From NCBI GenBank assembly GCA_964517135.1, contig CAZFBA010000018.1, positions 17,311 to 81,310 of the forward strand: a stretch of DNA of 64,000 nucleotides. The letters run 5' to 3'. Every line of letters starts with the position of its first letter. Positions within the stretch are counted from its first letter, which is position 1. The translations under genes were made by a program, and so were the position numbers. The notes below the pieces were generated by a model, which did no database searches, was not told where the DNA came from, and worked only from the letters and a program-made list of their open reading frames with translations. The DNA is from CAZFBA01 sp964517135 (GTDB taxonomy: Bacteria > Cyanobacteriota > Vampirovibrionia > JBFMGH01). Shown in pieces: positions 18,123 to 28,162 of this stretch.

Positions 18123-19994
18123 ATGCAAAGAGAATCTTTTTCAGATAGAATACTGCACCTTAATACCCAAAATAAATTAATTATTTTCGGTATAATTTTA
18201 AGTTCTATTGTTATTATACTGACCGCATGGCTTGTTATAAACAGTAATCAAAAGACTATTACTGAAAGTTATCATAATTTTGGTAAAGTAGTTGCTAAAT
18301 CACTGGCTCCTGAGGCTGTCGTTATTCTGGATAATCATACATTGCAGGAAAGTCGGGCCAAGCTTGATCAACTGTCACGTTCTATTATCGAAAACAACAA
18401 AGATATTGCTTTGATAATTATAAGAGACCAAAGCGGGGATATTATTTACCAGAGTGAAGATATATCACAAATAAATCTTGTGGCAAGGGATAAAGTTTAT
18501 GCTCCAATGCTTGAAAACAATGACCCAGATGGAGAATATGTTGGCTCAGTTGATGTTTACTTAACAGGACATACTAAAGATCTCGTTAAAAAGACAACAC
18601 GCTTTACTTTGATTGTTATTTTTAGCCTTGCATGGCTTATTTCCAGTCTTGCTGTATTGCTGAATACCTACCTTATTACCAGGAATCTTTCTCATATTGT
18701 AGAAGGGGTAAAAAGAGTATCTATTGGTGAATTTGGCTACAGGGTGTTATCAAAAGATTTGTGGGGAGAGGTAAAACAGCTTGTTGAAGCCTTCAATGAT
18801 ATGTCAGCAAGATTAAGGCAATATGAAGAAAGAAATATTGATCAGCTTACTTATGAAAGAAACAAACTTGAAGCGGTTTTACTCTCTATAGCAAATGGTG
18901 TAGTAGTTTGTGATCGTTGTGATGAAATAGTTATAATCAATAATGCTGCACTTGATATGTTAAATGTCTCATCTAATGAGATTATTGGTCTAAGGATTCT
19001 TGAATATCGAGATGATAAAGGCCAGAAATGCTTTGAAAGTGTTATTAAAAGATTTAAAGATACACCTCTTGAATTTCTGGAAAGAGAACCACTTATCACT
19101 CAGTTAGCTATTTCTAACCGTACTTTTAAAGTTATAACTTCTCCTATATTTGATTTTCACCAGGAATACCTGGGTTATACAGTTATACTGCACGATATAA
19201 CAAAAGAAACTGAAATCGACAAAATGAAGTCTGATTTTATCAGTAATGTAAGCCATGAACTCAGAACGCCAGTTACAGTGCTAAGAAGCTACGTTGATAC
19301 CCTTGCTCACTATGGCGAGGAGTTTGATGAGGAGACCAAAAAAGAGTTTATGCTTACAATTGATGATCATGTCAGTCGTCTGAATGAAATGGTTAACAAT
19401 ATACTTGACTTTTCTCGACTGGAAAAAGAGGAAATTGAACTGGATCTTGATCTTAATGATATAGTTCCTATTATTGAGCTTACGGCAAAATCAATTGAAA
19501 AACTTGCTGATGATAAAAATATTACTATTTCTAAAGCCTTTGAGTCCGATCTTCCTAAAGTGTATATTAATGCTGAATCTATTGAGAAAGTAATGCGAAA
19601 TCTCCTTTCTAATGCTATTAAATATACTCCCGAGGGAGGAAGAATAAAAATGAAAGTTGAAATCGATAGATCAGGTGAAAAACTCGAAGTTGCTGTGATT
19701 GATACCGGTGTTGGTATTTCTGAAGAGGATATACCAAAGCTATTTAACAGATTTTACAGGGTTGAAAACAAAGTTCACACTGAAACAGGTACTGGTATTG
19801 GTCTTGAAATAGTAAAAAAAGCTATTGAAAAGCACCATGGTGAAGTTTTTGTAGAGAGTGAAGTCGGTAAAGGCTCTACTTTTGGCTTTAGAATACCTAT
19901 TGCATCAGGTCACGATATGCGGCATCAGGAATATGATGAGTGTGAAGTTAAATATCAACAGGGTTCACTGGGGCCAGAAGGTGAGCAAGCTTAA
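18123..19994 (+). CDS. Membrane sensor histidine kinase (HAMP-PAS-HisKA-HATPase)
   Basis: The protein has 623 residues. Transmembrane helices at about 19-41 and 160-182 enclose an extracytoplasmic sensor of about 115 residues. HAMP (about 183-240), PAS (about 245-350), HisKA with NVSHELRTPVTVLRSY, and an intact ATPase domain follow. The ATPase has NLLSNAIKYTPEGG, DTGVGISEED and GTGIGLEIVKK. The layout resembles PhoR/WalK kinases. It follows the MglA-like GTPase by 14 bases with only a weak ribosome site, so coupling is likely. No response regulator is in the window next to it. Its stop lies 2 bases from that of converging dusB. Confidence 0.88.
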   Translation: MQRESFSDRILHLNTQNKLIIFGIILSSIVIILTAWLVINSNQKTITESYHNFGKVVAKSLAPEAVVILDNHTLQESRAKLDQLSRSIIENNKDIALIIIRDQSGDIIYQSEDISQINLVARDKVYAPMLENNDPDGEYVGSVDVYLTGHTKDLVKKTTRFTLIVIFSLAWLISSLAVLLNTYLITRNLSHIVEGVKRVSIGEFGYRVLSKDLWGEVKQLVEAFNDMSARLRQYEERNIDQLTYERNKLEAVLLSIANGVVVCDRCDEIVIINNAALDMLNVSSNEIIGLRILEYRDDKGQKCFESVIKRFKDTPLEFLEREPLITQLAISNRTFKVITSPIFDFHQEYLGYTVILHDITKETEIDKMKSDFISNVSHELRTPVTVLRSYVDTLAHYGEEFDEETKKEFMLTIDDHVSRLNEMVNNILDFSRLEKEEIELDLDLNDIVPIIELTAKSIEKLADDKNITISKAFESDLPKVYINAESIEKVMRNLLSNAIKYTPEGGRIKMKVEIDRSGEKLEVAVIDTGVGISEEDIPKLFNRFYRVENKVHTETGTGIGLEIVKKAIEKHHGEVFVESEVGKGSTFGFRIPIASGHDMRHQEYDECEVKYQQGSLGPEGEQA

Positions 19995-19996
19995 TA

Positions 19997-21013
19997 TTAT
20001 TCATCTAAAAGATTCTTATATTGTCTTACATGATGCTCAAATGGTACTTTTTCTTTTATTTCATTAATAATTGCTTTAACGTTTTCATAGGTTTCCTGTC
20101 GATTAAGTTTGTCTCTATACCCTGGGGCACCGGGAATATACTTAATATACCATCCAAAGTGTTTTCTACTGTGGCATAAACCATGATAGCCACCGATAAA
20201 GTTTATTAATTGCTGGCAATGAAAGAGAGCCATATCCAGCCTGTCAACTATAGAAGGTTCTGGTAAAATTTCACCTGTTTTAAAGTAGTGGTCAATACGA
20301 TATAAGAGCCAGGGGTTTCCTAGAAGTCCTCTTCCAATGGCTATGCCGTCACACCCTGTAACACGGAGGCATTTTTTAGCAGTTTCAGGAGAGATAATAT
20401 CTCCGTTAGCGATAACAGGTATAGAAATAGCCTGTTTGATTTTAGCTATTTGCTCCCAGTCAGCACTTCCTGAGTAAAATTGAGATCTGGTTCTGCCATG
20501 AACAGTAATAAGAGAGGCGCCACTATCTTCCATTTTTTTTGCAAAATCAAGACCATTGATAGAATTAAAGTCCCATCCAATTCGCATTTTAATGCTTACA
20601 GGTTTTTCTATTGCTTTTGAAATAGTTTTAACAATATTTGAAGCAATTTCAGGTGTTTTCATAAGAGCTGCACCATCACCATTTTTGACAATTTTAGGTG
20701 CAGGGCAACCCATATTAATATCAATAATATCAGCTATATTTATAAGTTTTAAGGCACTTTTAAGCATTAGTTCTGGTTTATGGCCAGAAATTTGAAATGC
20801 TACAGGGCGATCACTATCAAAAGTTTCAATAATTCTCTGGGGTTTTTTATGTTGTATTGCTTCTGAGCTAATCATTTCAGTTACTAACAATGATTCAAGA
20901 TTAAATTTTCTAAGAATACGCCTGAATATAACGTCTGTTACCCCTGCAAGTGGTGCAGCAATAACAATACTATTAATTTCTATATCCTTAACTTTAATTA
21001 TATTCTTGGTCAT
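19997..21013 (-). CDS. dusB: tRNA-dihydrouridine synthase, DusB-like
   Basis: This flavin enzyme of 338 residues reduces uridines in the tRNA D loop. It shows APLAGVTDVIFRR near the N terminus, VTEMISSEA, the catalytic-cysteine segment DINMGCPAPKIVKNGDGAA, VHGRTRSQFYSGSADW, and the FMN-binding IANGDI and GIAIGRGLLGNPWL. These are the DusB group motifs. The ATG at 21013 is chosen over an in-frame TTG two codons upstream. Neither has a strong ribosome site. It is transcribed alone, converging on the sensor kinase. Confidence 0.9.
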   Translation of the reverse strand: MTKNIIKVKDIEINSIVIAAPLAGVTDVIFRRILRKFNLESLLVTEMISSEAIQHKKPQRIIETFDSDRPVAFQISGHKPELMLKSALKLINIADIIDINMGCPAPKIVKNGDGAALMKTPEIASNIVKTISKAIEKPVSIKMRIGWDFNSINGLDFAKKMEDSGASLITVHGRTRSQFYSGSADWEQIAKIKQAISIPVIANGDIISPETAKKCLRVTGCDGIAIGRGLLGNPWLLYRIDHYFKTGEILPEPSIVDRLDMALFHCQQLINFIGGYHGLCHSRKHFGWYIKYIPGAPGYRDKLNRQETYENVKAIINEIKEKVPFEHHVRQYKNLLDE

Positions 21014-21074
21014 AGACAAAATTTATTTTTGCAGTATTTAAAACCATTGTTTGTATAATATATCAGGTTTTTGA

Positions 21075-23135
21075 CTATCCGTCTTCTTTATTATCACTAT
21101 TATTTTCATTTTCATCAGGTTCATAGTCTCTTTTCAGAGGTAATTTTACTGTAAAAGTTGTTCCTTTACCAATTTCAGATTCAATTTCAATCAGTCCATT
21201 ATGTTTTTTGATAATAGAGTGAGTTATCGAAAGGCCCAGTCCGGTTCCTTCTCCGACAGGTTTGGTAGTAAAGAATGGGTCAAATATCTTTTCTTTAACT
21301 TCTGGTGGAATGCCTTTCCCTGTATCTTTGATTTCTATGATGACATATTCATCTTCAAGCCCAGTTCTTATATAAACATCGCCTTCTTCATCTATAGCCT
21401 GAGCTGCGTTGACAAGCAGATTCATCCATACCTGATTAAGTTGACTGGCATAGCAGTTAATTAACGGTATTTCACTGTAGTTTTTGTGAAGTCTGATGCG
21501 GTGTTTGTACTTATTGACCAGTAAATTTAGTGTTGAATCAATACCCTGATGTATATCAACTTCTTTATACTCTGCTTCATCGAGTCTTGAGAAGTTTCTC
21601 AGGTCAAGAACTATTTTCTGAGCTCTTTCAGCTCCCTCTCGTATATCTGCAATTAGGTCTTCAAGGTCTTCAAGGAGAAATTCGAAGTCATTTTCTTTTA
21701 GGAAATAATCAACTTTATTTTGGTCTTCTTGCTCTAAATGAACTGTTTGATAGAATTCAATCAATTTAATTATGTTATTAATATAGTTTGTGAGAGGTTT
21801 CATGTTTCCATAAATGAAACCAATAGGGTTATTGAGTTCATGTGCTACCCCGGCAACCAGTTGTCCCAGGGATGTCATCTTTTCAGAGTGAATCAATTGA
21901 GCCTGGGTTGCCTGTAATTTTTTATAAGCGCGCTGTAATTCTTTTGTTGCATCTAGGTATTCTCGAGTTCTTTCTTGCACCTTTTGTTCCAGACTTGAAT
22001 AAGATTCATTAAGTTTAGAGGCCATATCATTCAAGCTTTCAGCTAGCATTTCTATTTCATTGCCTGTTTTTATAGTGATTCTATGATTGAGGTTTCCGCT
22101 TCCAAGTATCTCAGCCCCTTTAGAGAGTTCTTGAATAGGCCTTGTTATAGTTCTCGCAAGATAAAGGGAAATAGCCAGGCCAAATACGACAAGGAATATC
22201 CCGGTAAAAATTGACTTAAGATAGATCATTCGTATTCTTTCTTTGCCTCTTTTGGGGGAAAATCCGATTCGTATGCTTCCGTATTTTTCCTTGCCTGTGC
22301 CAATAAGAGGTACAGATACCTCATAAATTTCGTTATCTGCAACCATTTTCTTTATAAGAGATTCTTTTTTTTCTCGTTCTTTGATCAGGGTTTTAATTTT
22401 TTCCAGAGCATTTATATATTCTTTGATATTGTCAATTTTTTTATTTATGCTTCCGATTTCACTGTCAATTTTCTCGATTTCTTTGTATTCTCTATCATTG
22501 AGATAGTTTTGTCTTCGAGAATAAAAGTCATCTAGATCATGTTCAAGTTTATTTTGTTCTTTAAGCTTTGTTTCAAGCTCTTCTTTAACCTGATCAACTG
22601 TAAATATCAACCTCAAATCGGTATATTGCTTGTTAAGAGCTTCTATTTCTTTTATTATATCACGTTTATCTTCTACAAGTTTCTTTCTAAAGTATGGGTC
22701 TTTAGCTTTTCTGAGTTTTGTATTAGTATCATTGGCTGCTGACAGGCTGAATTTATCACCAAGTTCTTTGACATGTTTACCGTTAAAGGCTTCTATTGTT
22801 GATTCCATAATTCTGTTATCATCAGAAACAATAATTACGTAAACGATGTCAGGTTCTTTGACAAGGAGTTCCATAAGGTGGGTAAGAAAAGAATAATACT
22901 GAATAATAAGAGCATTTTTTACGCTTTCTCCAATGATTTCAGATGTAAACTGGATACTGTCTTCGAAATTTTCGTTATAAACTTTTTCCTGAGATTTTAT
23001 TGAAATAACAAGTGATAGAATAATTACGAAGATTAAAGCAACGATATATTTAATAAATTTGGTTGCTATAGAGCTTTTTTGGATTCCTTTTGCAGATAAG
23101 AGCTTGTTATTTTTGCTATCAGTATTGCTATCCAC
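21075..23135 (-). CDS. Membrane sensor histidine kinase with coiled-coil sensor region
   Basis: The protein has 686 residues. Transmembrane helices at about 27-46 and 308-330 bracket a region of about 260 residues. Its second half (about 150-270) is strongly charged coiled coil, which is unusual for a sensor. HAMP follows (ITRPIQELSKGAEILGSG), then a HisKA of the AHELNNPIG type and a complete ATPase domain (NLLVNAAQAI, DTGKGIPPE, GEGTGLGLSI). The start is GTG, placed by GGGAG seven bases upstream. It follows the TolC-family gene by 17 bases, so the two form one reverse-strand operon. It may sense a state of the envelope or of the efflux channel; that is inference. Confidence 0.87.
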   Translation of the reverse strand: MDSNTDSKNNKLLSAKGIQKSSIATKFIKYIVALIFVIILSLVISIKSQEKVYNENFEDSIQFTSEIIGESVKNALIIQYYSFLTHLMELLVKEPDIVYVIIVSDDNRIMESTIEAFNGKHVKELGDKFSLSAANDTNTKLRKAKDPYFRKKLVEDKRDIIKEIEALNKQYTDLRLIFTVDQVKEELETKLKEQNKLEHDLDDFYSRRQNYLNDREYKEIEKIDSEIGSINKKIDNIKEYINALEKIKTLIKEREKKESLIKKMVADNEIYEVSVPLIGTGKEKYGSIRIGFSPKRGKERIRMIYLKSIFTGIFLVVFGLAISLYLARTITRPIQELSKGAEILGSGNLNHRITIKTGNEIEMLAESLNDMASKLNESYSSLEQKVQERTREYLDATKELQRAYKKLQATQAQLIHSEKMTSLGQLVAGVAHELNNPIGFIYGNMKPLTNYINNIIKLIEFYQTVHLEQEDQNKVDYFLKENDFEFLLEDLEDLIADIREGAERAQKIVLDLRNFSRLDEAEYKEVDIHQGIDSTLNLLVNKYKHRIRLHKNYSEIPLINCYASQLNQVWMNLLVNAAQAIDEEGDVYIRTGLEDEYVIIEIKDTGKGIPPEVKEKIFDPFFTTKPVGEGTGLGLSITHSIIKKHNGLIEIESEIGKGTTFTVKLPLKRDYEPDENENNSDNKEDG

Positions 23136-23152
23136 CTTACACTCCCTGGTGT

Positions 23153-24820
23153 TTACAGAATTTGTTCGGGTTTTTCTTGAAGTATGTACTGATCAATGTT
23201 TGATTCAATATTATCATAAGGCAGGAGAGGTTTGACTATAAAATTTATGCCCAGTTCATCTGTTTCGCCCATTACCCTGTCTAAGCGTGCTTTAGCAACG
23301 TTATATTCATACATAGACAGGATAAATTGGGTTTTAACTTTTGCTTCAAGCAGTTGTGCCTTGATAACTTTTTCAGAATCTATAATTTCAAGCTCAAAAC
23401 TCTGTCTTGCCAGTGATCTGTTTTCAATTGCTTTATCAACAGCAGTTTCAGTAGCCTTGAGCTTCTTTTCTGCTTCTTGAAGAGTTAAATAAGCGTCAGT
23501 TACCTCGAGAGCGATACCCTGTTGAAGTTGTCTTCGCTGTTGTTTCATTTTAGCCAGTTCGTGTTTTTTTTGATTTACTCTTGAACGAGTTTGAAGGCCA
23601 TCAAACAAAGGTATGTCAGCTATTACGCTAAATCTGAAGTCAACCGGGTCAGGTTCAAGATAACTTTTATCGTCAAGATTATATTCAAAGGCAGAATCTA
23701 TGAATAGTTTAGGCCTATTTTCTGCTCTTGTTGCTTTAATGTCATATTTTTTGGCTCTGATGCCATATTCAAGTTCAGAAAATTCAGGTCTGTTTAAAAA
23801 AGCTTTATGGATAGAATCTTTAAGGGCAGCATCAATGTATTCAACAGACTGTGTTTCTTCTGCAACATCAATGTTTATGTCTTCATCAATGCCTATAATT
23901 TGCTTGAGGGCAGCTTTTGTCAGCTCAAGAGATTTTTCCGTTTCTGCTAGTTTTGATCTGATTAACCCAAGTGTTGCTTCAACTTCAAGGAGATCAAGTT
24001 TTGTTACGTTTTCAGCGCCTGCGTTGTAAAGACCTTCTATTATATCTTTTAATGTCTCGAACTTAATTTCAGTATCTCTTGCCAGCTCAACACCATCTTT
24101 AGAGAGAAGGACCTTATTATAGTAGTCTTTAATTTGAAACACAAGGTCATTTTTAACTTTTTTAAATGAGCTTCTTGATGCTCCTATGCCAGCTTTTGCC
24201 TGTTTGTTCTTGTTATAAACTTGCCCCCAGAGAAACAAGGGTTGCTGATAAGATATTTCTGTTCTGAAGAGATGAGTTCCCATTAGCGGAGTCCAGAGGA
24301 TGTCTTTGCCGTCATCATGAATTTTGTTTTTAGCATGTTGTACGAGTTGATTAAAAGCAATATCAGGTGTTGTTCCGGCTCTAGCTGCAGCAGCTGCAAT
24401 AACATCCATTTCTGTTATAGCAGACCCGCTTATGGGATTGACACCTGAAATTAGTGCAACATCTCTTAGTGATTCCATAACAGAGTTTTCAGCAATAGTG
24501 CTCACAAGATCATCAGGGAACCTGGTTTTTATAACATTGTTTGTATTAAAATAGTTATATGACGCTTTTACATGAATTCTGGGAAAATAACCAGACCTGG
24601 CTTCAGCTAATCTTGCCCTTGATACCTCGATTTCTTCTTTTGCCTGCAACAACAAAGGGGATTGTTCAAGAGAAATGTTTATACATTCTGGCAAGGTTAA
24701 TATTTTTACTTTATTTAACTCAATATTATCAAAGTTTTCACTGGCAAAACAATAATTTATGCTGAATAAAACAAGTATAAAGCTGGTTAAAATCCTTATA
24801 AACCTTTTTTTATCTAACAT
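23153..24820 (-). CDS. TolC-family outer-membrane efflux protein
   Basis: The protein has 555 residues. A signal peptide (about 8-26) is followed by two outer-membrane-efflux repeats. Each has the helix-rich pattern of TolC, such as LPECINISLEQSPLLLQAKEE near the start and RARLAEARSGYFPRI. The second repeat opens near residue 330 with HKAFLNRPEFSELEYG. Trimers form a channel-tunnel across the outer membrane and periplasm for type I secretion or drug efflux. A loop at about 110-170 rich in Ala/Asp is longer than in E. coli TolC. No inner-membrane pump or adaptor is adjacent; a sensor kinase follows instead. Confidence 0.88.
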   Translation of the reverse strand: MLDKKRFIRILTSFILVLFSINYCFASENFDNIELNKVKILTLPECINISLEQSPLLLQAKEEIEVSRARLAEARSGYFPRIHVKASYNYFNTNNVIKTRFPDDLVSTIAENSVMESLRDVALISGVNPISGSAITEMDVIAAAAARAGTTPDIAFNQLVQHAKNKIHDDGKDILWTPLMGTHLFRTEISYQQPLFLWGQVYNKNKQAKAGIGASRSSFKKVKNDLVFQIKDYYNKVLLSKDGVELARDTEIKFETLKDIIEGLYNAGAENVTKLDLLEVEATLGLIRSKLAETEKSLELTKAALKQIIGIDEDINIDVAEETQSVEYIDAALKDSIHKAFLNRPEFSELEYGIRAKKYDIKATRAENRPKLFIDSAFEYNLDDKSYLEPDPVDFRFSVIADIPLFDGLQTRSRVNQKKHELAKMKQQRRQLQQGIALEVTDAYLTLQEAEKKLKATETAVDKAIENRSLARQSFELEIIDSEKVIKAQLLEAKVKTQFILSMYEYNVAKARLDRVMGETDELGINFIVKPLLPYDNIESNIDQYILQEKPEQIL

Positions 24821-25221
24821 TTTCTGTTTTCCCCTTTAAATATCTTTAAATATTTTATCAAAAACTTAAAGTCATAAGAATAAATTTGGCACTTGTAAGA
24901 AAGAATTAACGATAAGTAAAAATGAATGTTAAAAAAAATTGTTAAATTTAAAACATATAATTTTTTGCGAAAGCCAAATTTTATTGCTATAAGTGAAGCT
25001 TGATATTTAATTATGTTGATTAAGATTAAATTTGACAATAACTAACAATTAAAATTACAAAAAATAACATATTTTGCTATAGCATAAAGTTGAAATATCT
25101 GTTATATTTAATTATGAGGGGTATCAATACTGAATTTTTTTAAACTTTTATAATATTGTTTCTGTGATGTTTTTTATAGAATGCCCTGAATTATTCCGTT
25201 AAACATTATAAGGAGGGGTTT
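24821..25221. other. Intergenic region between divergent genes
   Basis: About 400 very AT-rich bases separate the TolC-family gene and the small coiled-coil gene, so promoters for both must lie here. A reverse open frame at 24814-25038 overlaps the tolC start, has no ribosome site and encodes low-complexity hydrophobic sequence. I see no clear regulatory site. Confidence 0.4.
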
Positions 25222-25422
25222 GTGAACATCCACAATGAAATGTTCAAAGTGAGAAAAGATATTCACGATCTCAAACAACAACTGAACTTTTTGAATGAAA
25301 CCTGTCAGAAGAAAGGGTCATCTGATATTTACAGACAAATCGAAGAAACGACCGAACAGCTTCAACATTTAAGAGTCAGGATGCACATTCTGGAAAAACT
25401 CTGCGGCAAATTTCAAACATAA
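25222..25422 (+). CDS. Small coiled-coil protein of unknown function
   Basis: This 66-residue protein starts at GTG, preceded by a near-perfect AAGGAGGGG ribosome site. That site makes the gene convincing despite its size. The sequence is one long amphipathic helix interrupted near residues 30-36 (KKGSSD), suggesting a helical hairpin. It holds two cysteines (about 29 and 61) and many Gln/Glu/Lys. It has no signal or membrane segment and no family I recognise. It stands alone between a TolC gene and the end of the reverse-strand HMG-CoA reductase operon. Confidence 0.7.
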   Translation: MNIHNEMFKVRKDIHDLKQQLNFLNETCQKKGSSDIYRQIEETTEQLQHLRVRMHILEKLCGKFQT

Positions 25423-25500
25423 TGTTAATATACAGTTTTTTTACTTCAGGTGAGATATCCTGAAGAAGTATGTTTATTTGTTCAGTAATGTAATTGTATA

Positions 25501-28125
25501 TTAATCTATATGTTCATTATTTTCAGTTTTAAGCAAGACAATACCTTTCTGGCCATCCATTTCAACAATCATATTATCTTTCAGGGATTCTAAAAGGTTG
25601 TCTATACCTACTATGGCAGGAATACCCATTTCTCTTGCTACAATTGCTGAATGCGAAAGTAAACTCCCTCTTTCTACAAGAAGTCCTTTAGCCATTGAAA
25701 ATAACGGGGCCCATCCCGGGTCAGTTTTTTCAGCTACCAGAATATATCCAGATAAATCATTAACTATTTCTGGGTTTTTAACAATTTTAACGCTAGCTTT
25801 AACCTTTCCGGGGCTGCATCCTATCCCCTGTAAATAACTATAATCCTTCATTGGTGAAGGTTTTTCATGCTTAAATGTGTTATTATAGGCTATTCCGTGT
25901 GTTTCAAATCTGCCGGGAATATTTATTTTTTCATAATGGCTGTATTCAATCTTTCTTAAAGAGATTATATCCTTTAAATTTGCGGAAATAGCTGTTCCAT
26001 GAGCATAAGAAAAAACTTCATCTGTGGTAAGATAGAATATGTCGTCTGTTTCATTAATAATGTTTTCTAAGCTTAGCTTTTTGCCTGTTTCAAGGAAAAT
26101 ATCACGAATACACGCAAAAACTCTTGTTCTTTCAAATCTTAAGTTTTCACGATTTTTAATTTTTTCTCTGGCATTTTTAAGAATAAAATTAAAGATAATT
26201 TTCTTAAGAGGTTTATTATTAAGTGATTGATTAACTACCTTTTCAGCTTTTAGTCTTAAATTTTGTTCTTTATTTTTAATATTTTCAAGATCAAAAGGCC
26301 CCTGATTAATATATTTTTGTAATAACGAGATAAATTTCTCAGGTTTATGCTTATAAGTTTTCGTTTCAAGCTTTAATTCATTAACACACCTGTCTCCAAA
26401 GCGTTCCAGGTGATTTTCTATTAGAATTTTAACCTCAGGATAATTATTTAGACCTTCCAGTATAGTGTCTGGTTTGTTGTTTAAGAAAAATTGCTTTATT
26501 TCGTCTTGATCAATGATTATATTTGATAATTTTAATATACTTCTAACTGGTTCCGTAGATATAATATCTCCTTCTCCGACAAGGAGGTCATTTTGTAATG
26601 TATCATCAAGACTTATGCCCCATTCTTTTACGAACTTTTTCAAGAAACCATAAAAAATCATTGCATAAAAGTCATTTATTATAGGTGCATTCCAGCTTTT
26701 TAGTAATTTTTTAACAAGGAAATTATAGTATTCCAGCAAGGTAAAAACATCCTTTTCTTTTAGATCCTGGCTCTTTATTGGTTTAAGAGTGTTATTTAGG
26801 TTATCGTAAAAGGCTTTAATCATACCGGGTAAATTATAAAAGTTATATATCAGGTTAAATGACAGTTTTGCTACTCTAAAATAGTCATTATATAGAGTTT
26901 TTTTAATGACAGGTAGGCAATCAATTTTTTCTTTGACGCCCATCATTTGTTCCATAAAATCAGCATTTATGGAGTAGCCTGGTAAAAGAGATAAAATTTT
27001 ATACCAGTTGTTCAGGTTATAGTATACTCTGCCCTGAATAAGGCCTATCATCTCAAATATATTAAGATTTTCTTCAATAGTATTCTGTTCTACCCCCATT
27101 ATGATTGAAAACTGTATATATACTTCTGTGTAAACTCTTCTTATAAAGGAAAATGTTAAGGGTAGAGTAACATCAGCGTAGCTTTCAATTATGTTAGAGT
27201 TATCCCAAATATATTTAAATTGGTTTTTATCAGGTTTTTTATAGATAATAGTTATTGGTCTAGCCTGTAATAGATAGAGTTTCTCATTATAAAATGCCCA
27301 TTCAATGTCCTGTGGAGCATTAAACAGATTGTTGATTTTTTGTACTTTTTCAACAATATTTAAAACCTGTTGATCTTTAAGTGAAGGCATTGTTTGAAGG
27401 ATAGTATTGACCTGTTTGCAGGTTACCCCGTAGCCATTGGTAGTATCTAATTTATACATTACAGTTTTTTTGGTGATTTGAGAGTTAATTTTGTTATCAA
27501 TTACTTTATATGTATCACCTGTAAATTCTCCAGATACCAGTCCCTGGCCTGTGCCATAAGTAGCAGAAATAACAACAGTATTTTTATCTCCTGATAAGGG
27601 ATCCAGGCCAAATGCTATACCTGATACATCTGCATCTATCATTTTTTGAATAATAACAGCCAGCTTTAAGTCTTCCGGGTTGAGGTTATTTAGTTTTAAA
27701 TAGTTTATAGCTCTTTCGCTGAAAGCTGATAGCCATACTTTTTTTATTGTTTCAATTAGATTATCTGCTTTAACGTACAAAAAAGAGTCAAATTGTCCTG
27801 CAAATGAGAAATCAGGACTATCTTCTATTGTTGCTGATGATCTTACAGCAAGAAAATCATCCTGTAAACTTAGGTCATCAAGTGATTTGACAATTTCAAT
27901 TTCAATTTCTTCTTGTATAACAATATTATCAGTGGTTTGTTTTAGGTTGTCGATTTTATCAACAGTGCTTTTTTGCATACAGTATTGCTCAAAGGCATTT
28001 GTGGTAATAACAAACCATTCAGGAACATTGTAACCTGCTTTATAGAGTTGATAAAGGTTAGCTGCCTTATTTCCTGTTAACTCTTTATCTATTGTTTCAC
28101 TTTTATAGGGGTTAAAAATGTACAT
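25501..28125 (-). CDS. PEP-synthase/rifampicin-phosphotransferase-like enzyme
   Basis: The protein has 874 residues. The N-terminal ATP-grasp domain (about 1-300) shows GNKAANLYQL, AVRSSATIEDSPDFSFAGQ, QKMIDADVSGIAFG and PQDIEWAFYNEKLYLLQARP. The C terminus is the swivelling phosphohistidine domain with GSLLSHSAIVARE, catalytic His825. The TIM-barrel PEP-binding domain of true PEP synthase is absent. The middle (about 310-760) is diverged and helical. This is the architecture of rifampicin phosphotransferase, where the middle domain binds the acceptor. It is third in an operon with HMG-CoA reductase and a UbiA prenyltransferase, so an isoprenoid alcohol or prenylated product is a plausible acceptor (inference). 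Confidence 0.85.
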   Translation of the reverse strand: MYIFNPYKSETIDKELTGNKAANLYQLYKAGYNVPEWFVITTNAFEQYCMQKSTVDKIDNLKQTTDNIVIQEEIEIEIVKSLDDLSLQDDFLAVRSSATIEDSPDFSFAGQFDSFLYVKADNLIETIKKVWLSAFSERAINYLKLNNLNPEDLKLAVIIQKMIDADVSGIAFGLDPLSGDKNTVVISATYGTGQGLVSGEFTGDTYKVIDNKINSQITKKTVMYKLDTTNGYGVTCKQVNTILQTMPSLKDQQVLNIVEKVQKINNLFNAPQDIEWAFYNEKLYLLQARPITIIYKKPDKNQFKYIWDNSNIIESYADVTLPLTFSFIRRVYTEVYIQFSIIMGVEQNTIEENLNIFEMIGLIQGRVYYNLNNWYKILSLLPGYSINADFMEQMMGVKEKIDCLPVIKKTLYNDYFRVAKLSFNLIYNFYNLPGMIKAFYDNLNNTLKPIKSQDLKEKDVFTLLEYYNFLVKKLLKSWNAPIINDFYAMIFYGFLKKFVKEWGISLDDTLQNDLLVGEGDIISTEPVRSILKLSNIIIDQDEIKQFFLNNKPDTILEGLNNYPEVKILIENHLERFGDRCVNELKLETKTYKHKPEKFISLLQKYINQGPFDLENIKNKEQNLRLKAEKVVNQSLNNKPLKKIIFNFILKNAREKIKNRENLRFERTRVFACIRDIFLETGKKLSLENIINETDDIFYLTTDEVFSYAHGTAISANLKDIISLRKIEYSHYEKINIPGRFETHGIAYNNTFKHEKPSPMKDYSYLQGIGCSPGKVKASVKIVKNPEIVNDLSGYILVAEKTDPGWAPLFSMAKGLLVERGSLLSHSAIVAREMGIPAIVGIDNLLESLKDNMIVEMDGQKGIVLLKTENNEHID

Positions 28126-28162
28126 TTCTAAAAAATCCTTAATAAAAATTAGTTTTTATTTA

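Noticed and set aside
24814..25038. Reverse 74-codon open frame before the TolC-family gene
   Set aside because: No ribosome site, overlaps the tolC start, and the product is low-complexity hydrophobic sequence expected by chance in AT-rich DNA.
25443..25466. Terminator between the 66-residue gene and the converging operon
   Set aside because: A 7-bp stem (CTTCAGG/CCTGAAG) is present but neither strand has a T run after it; left uncalled.
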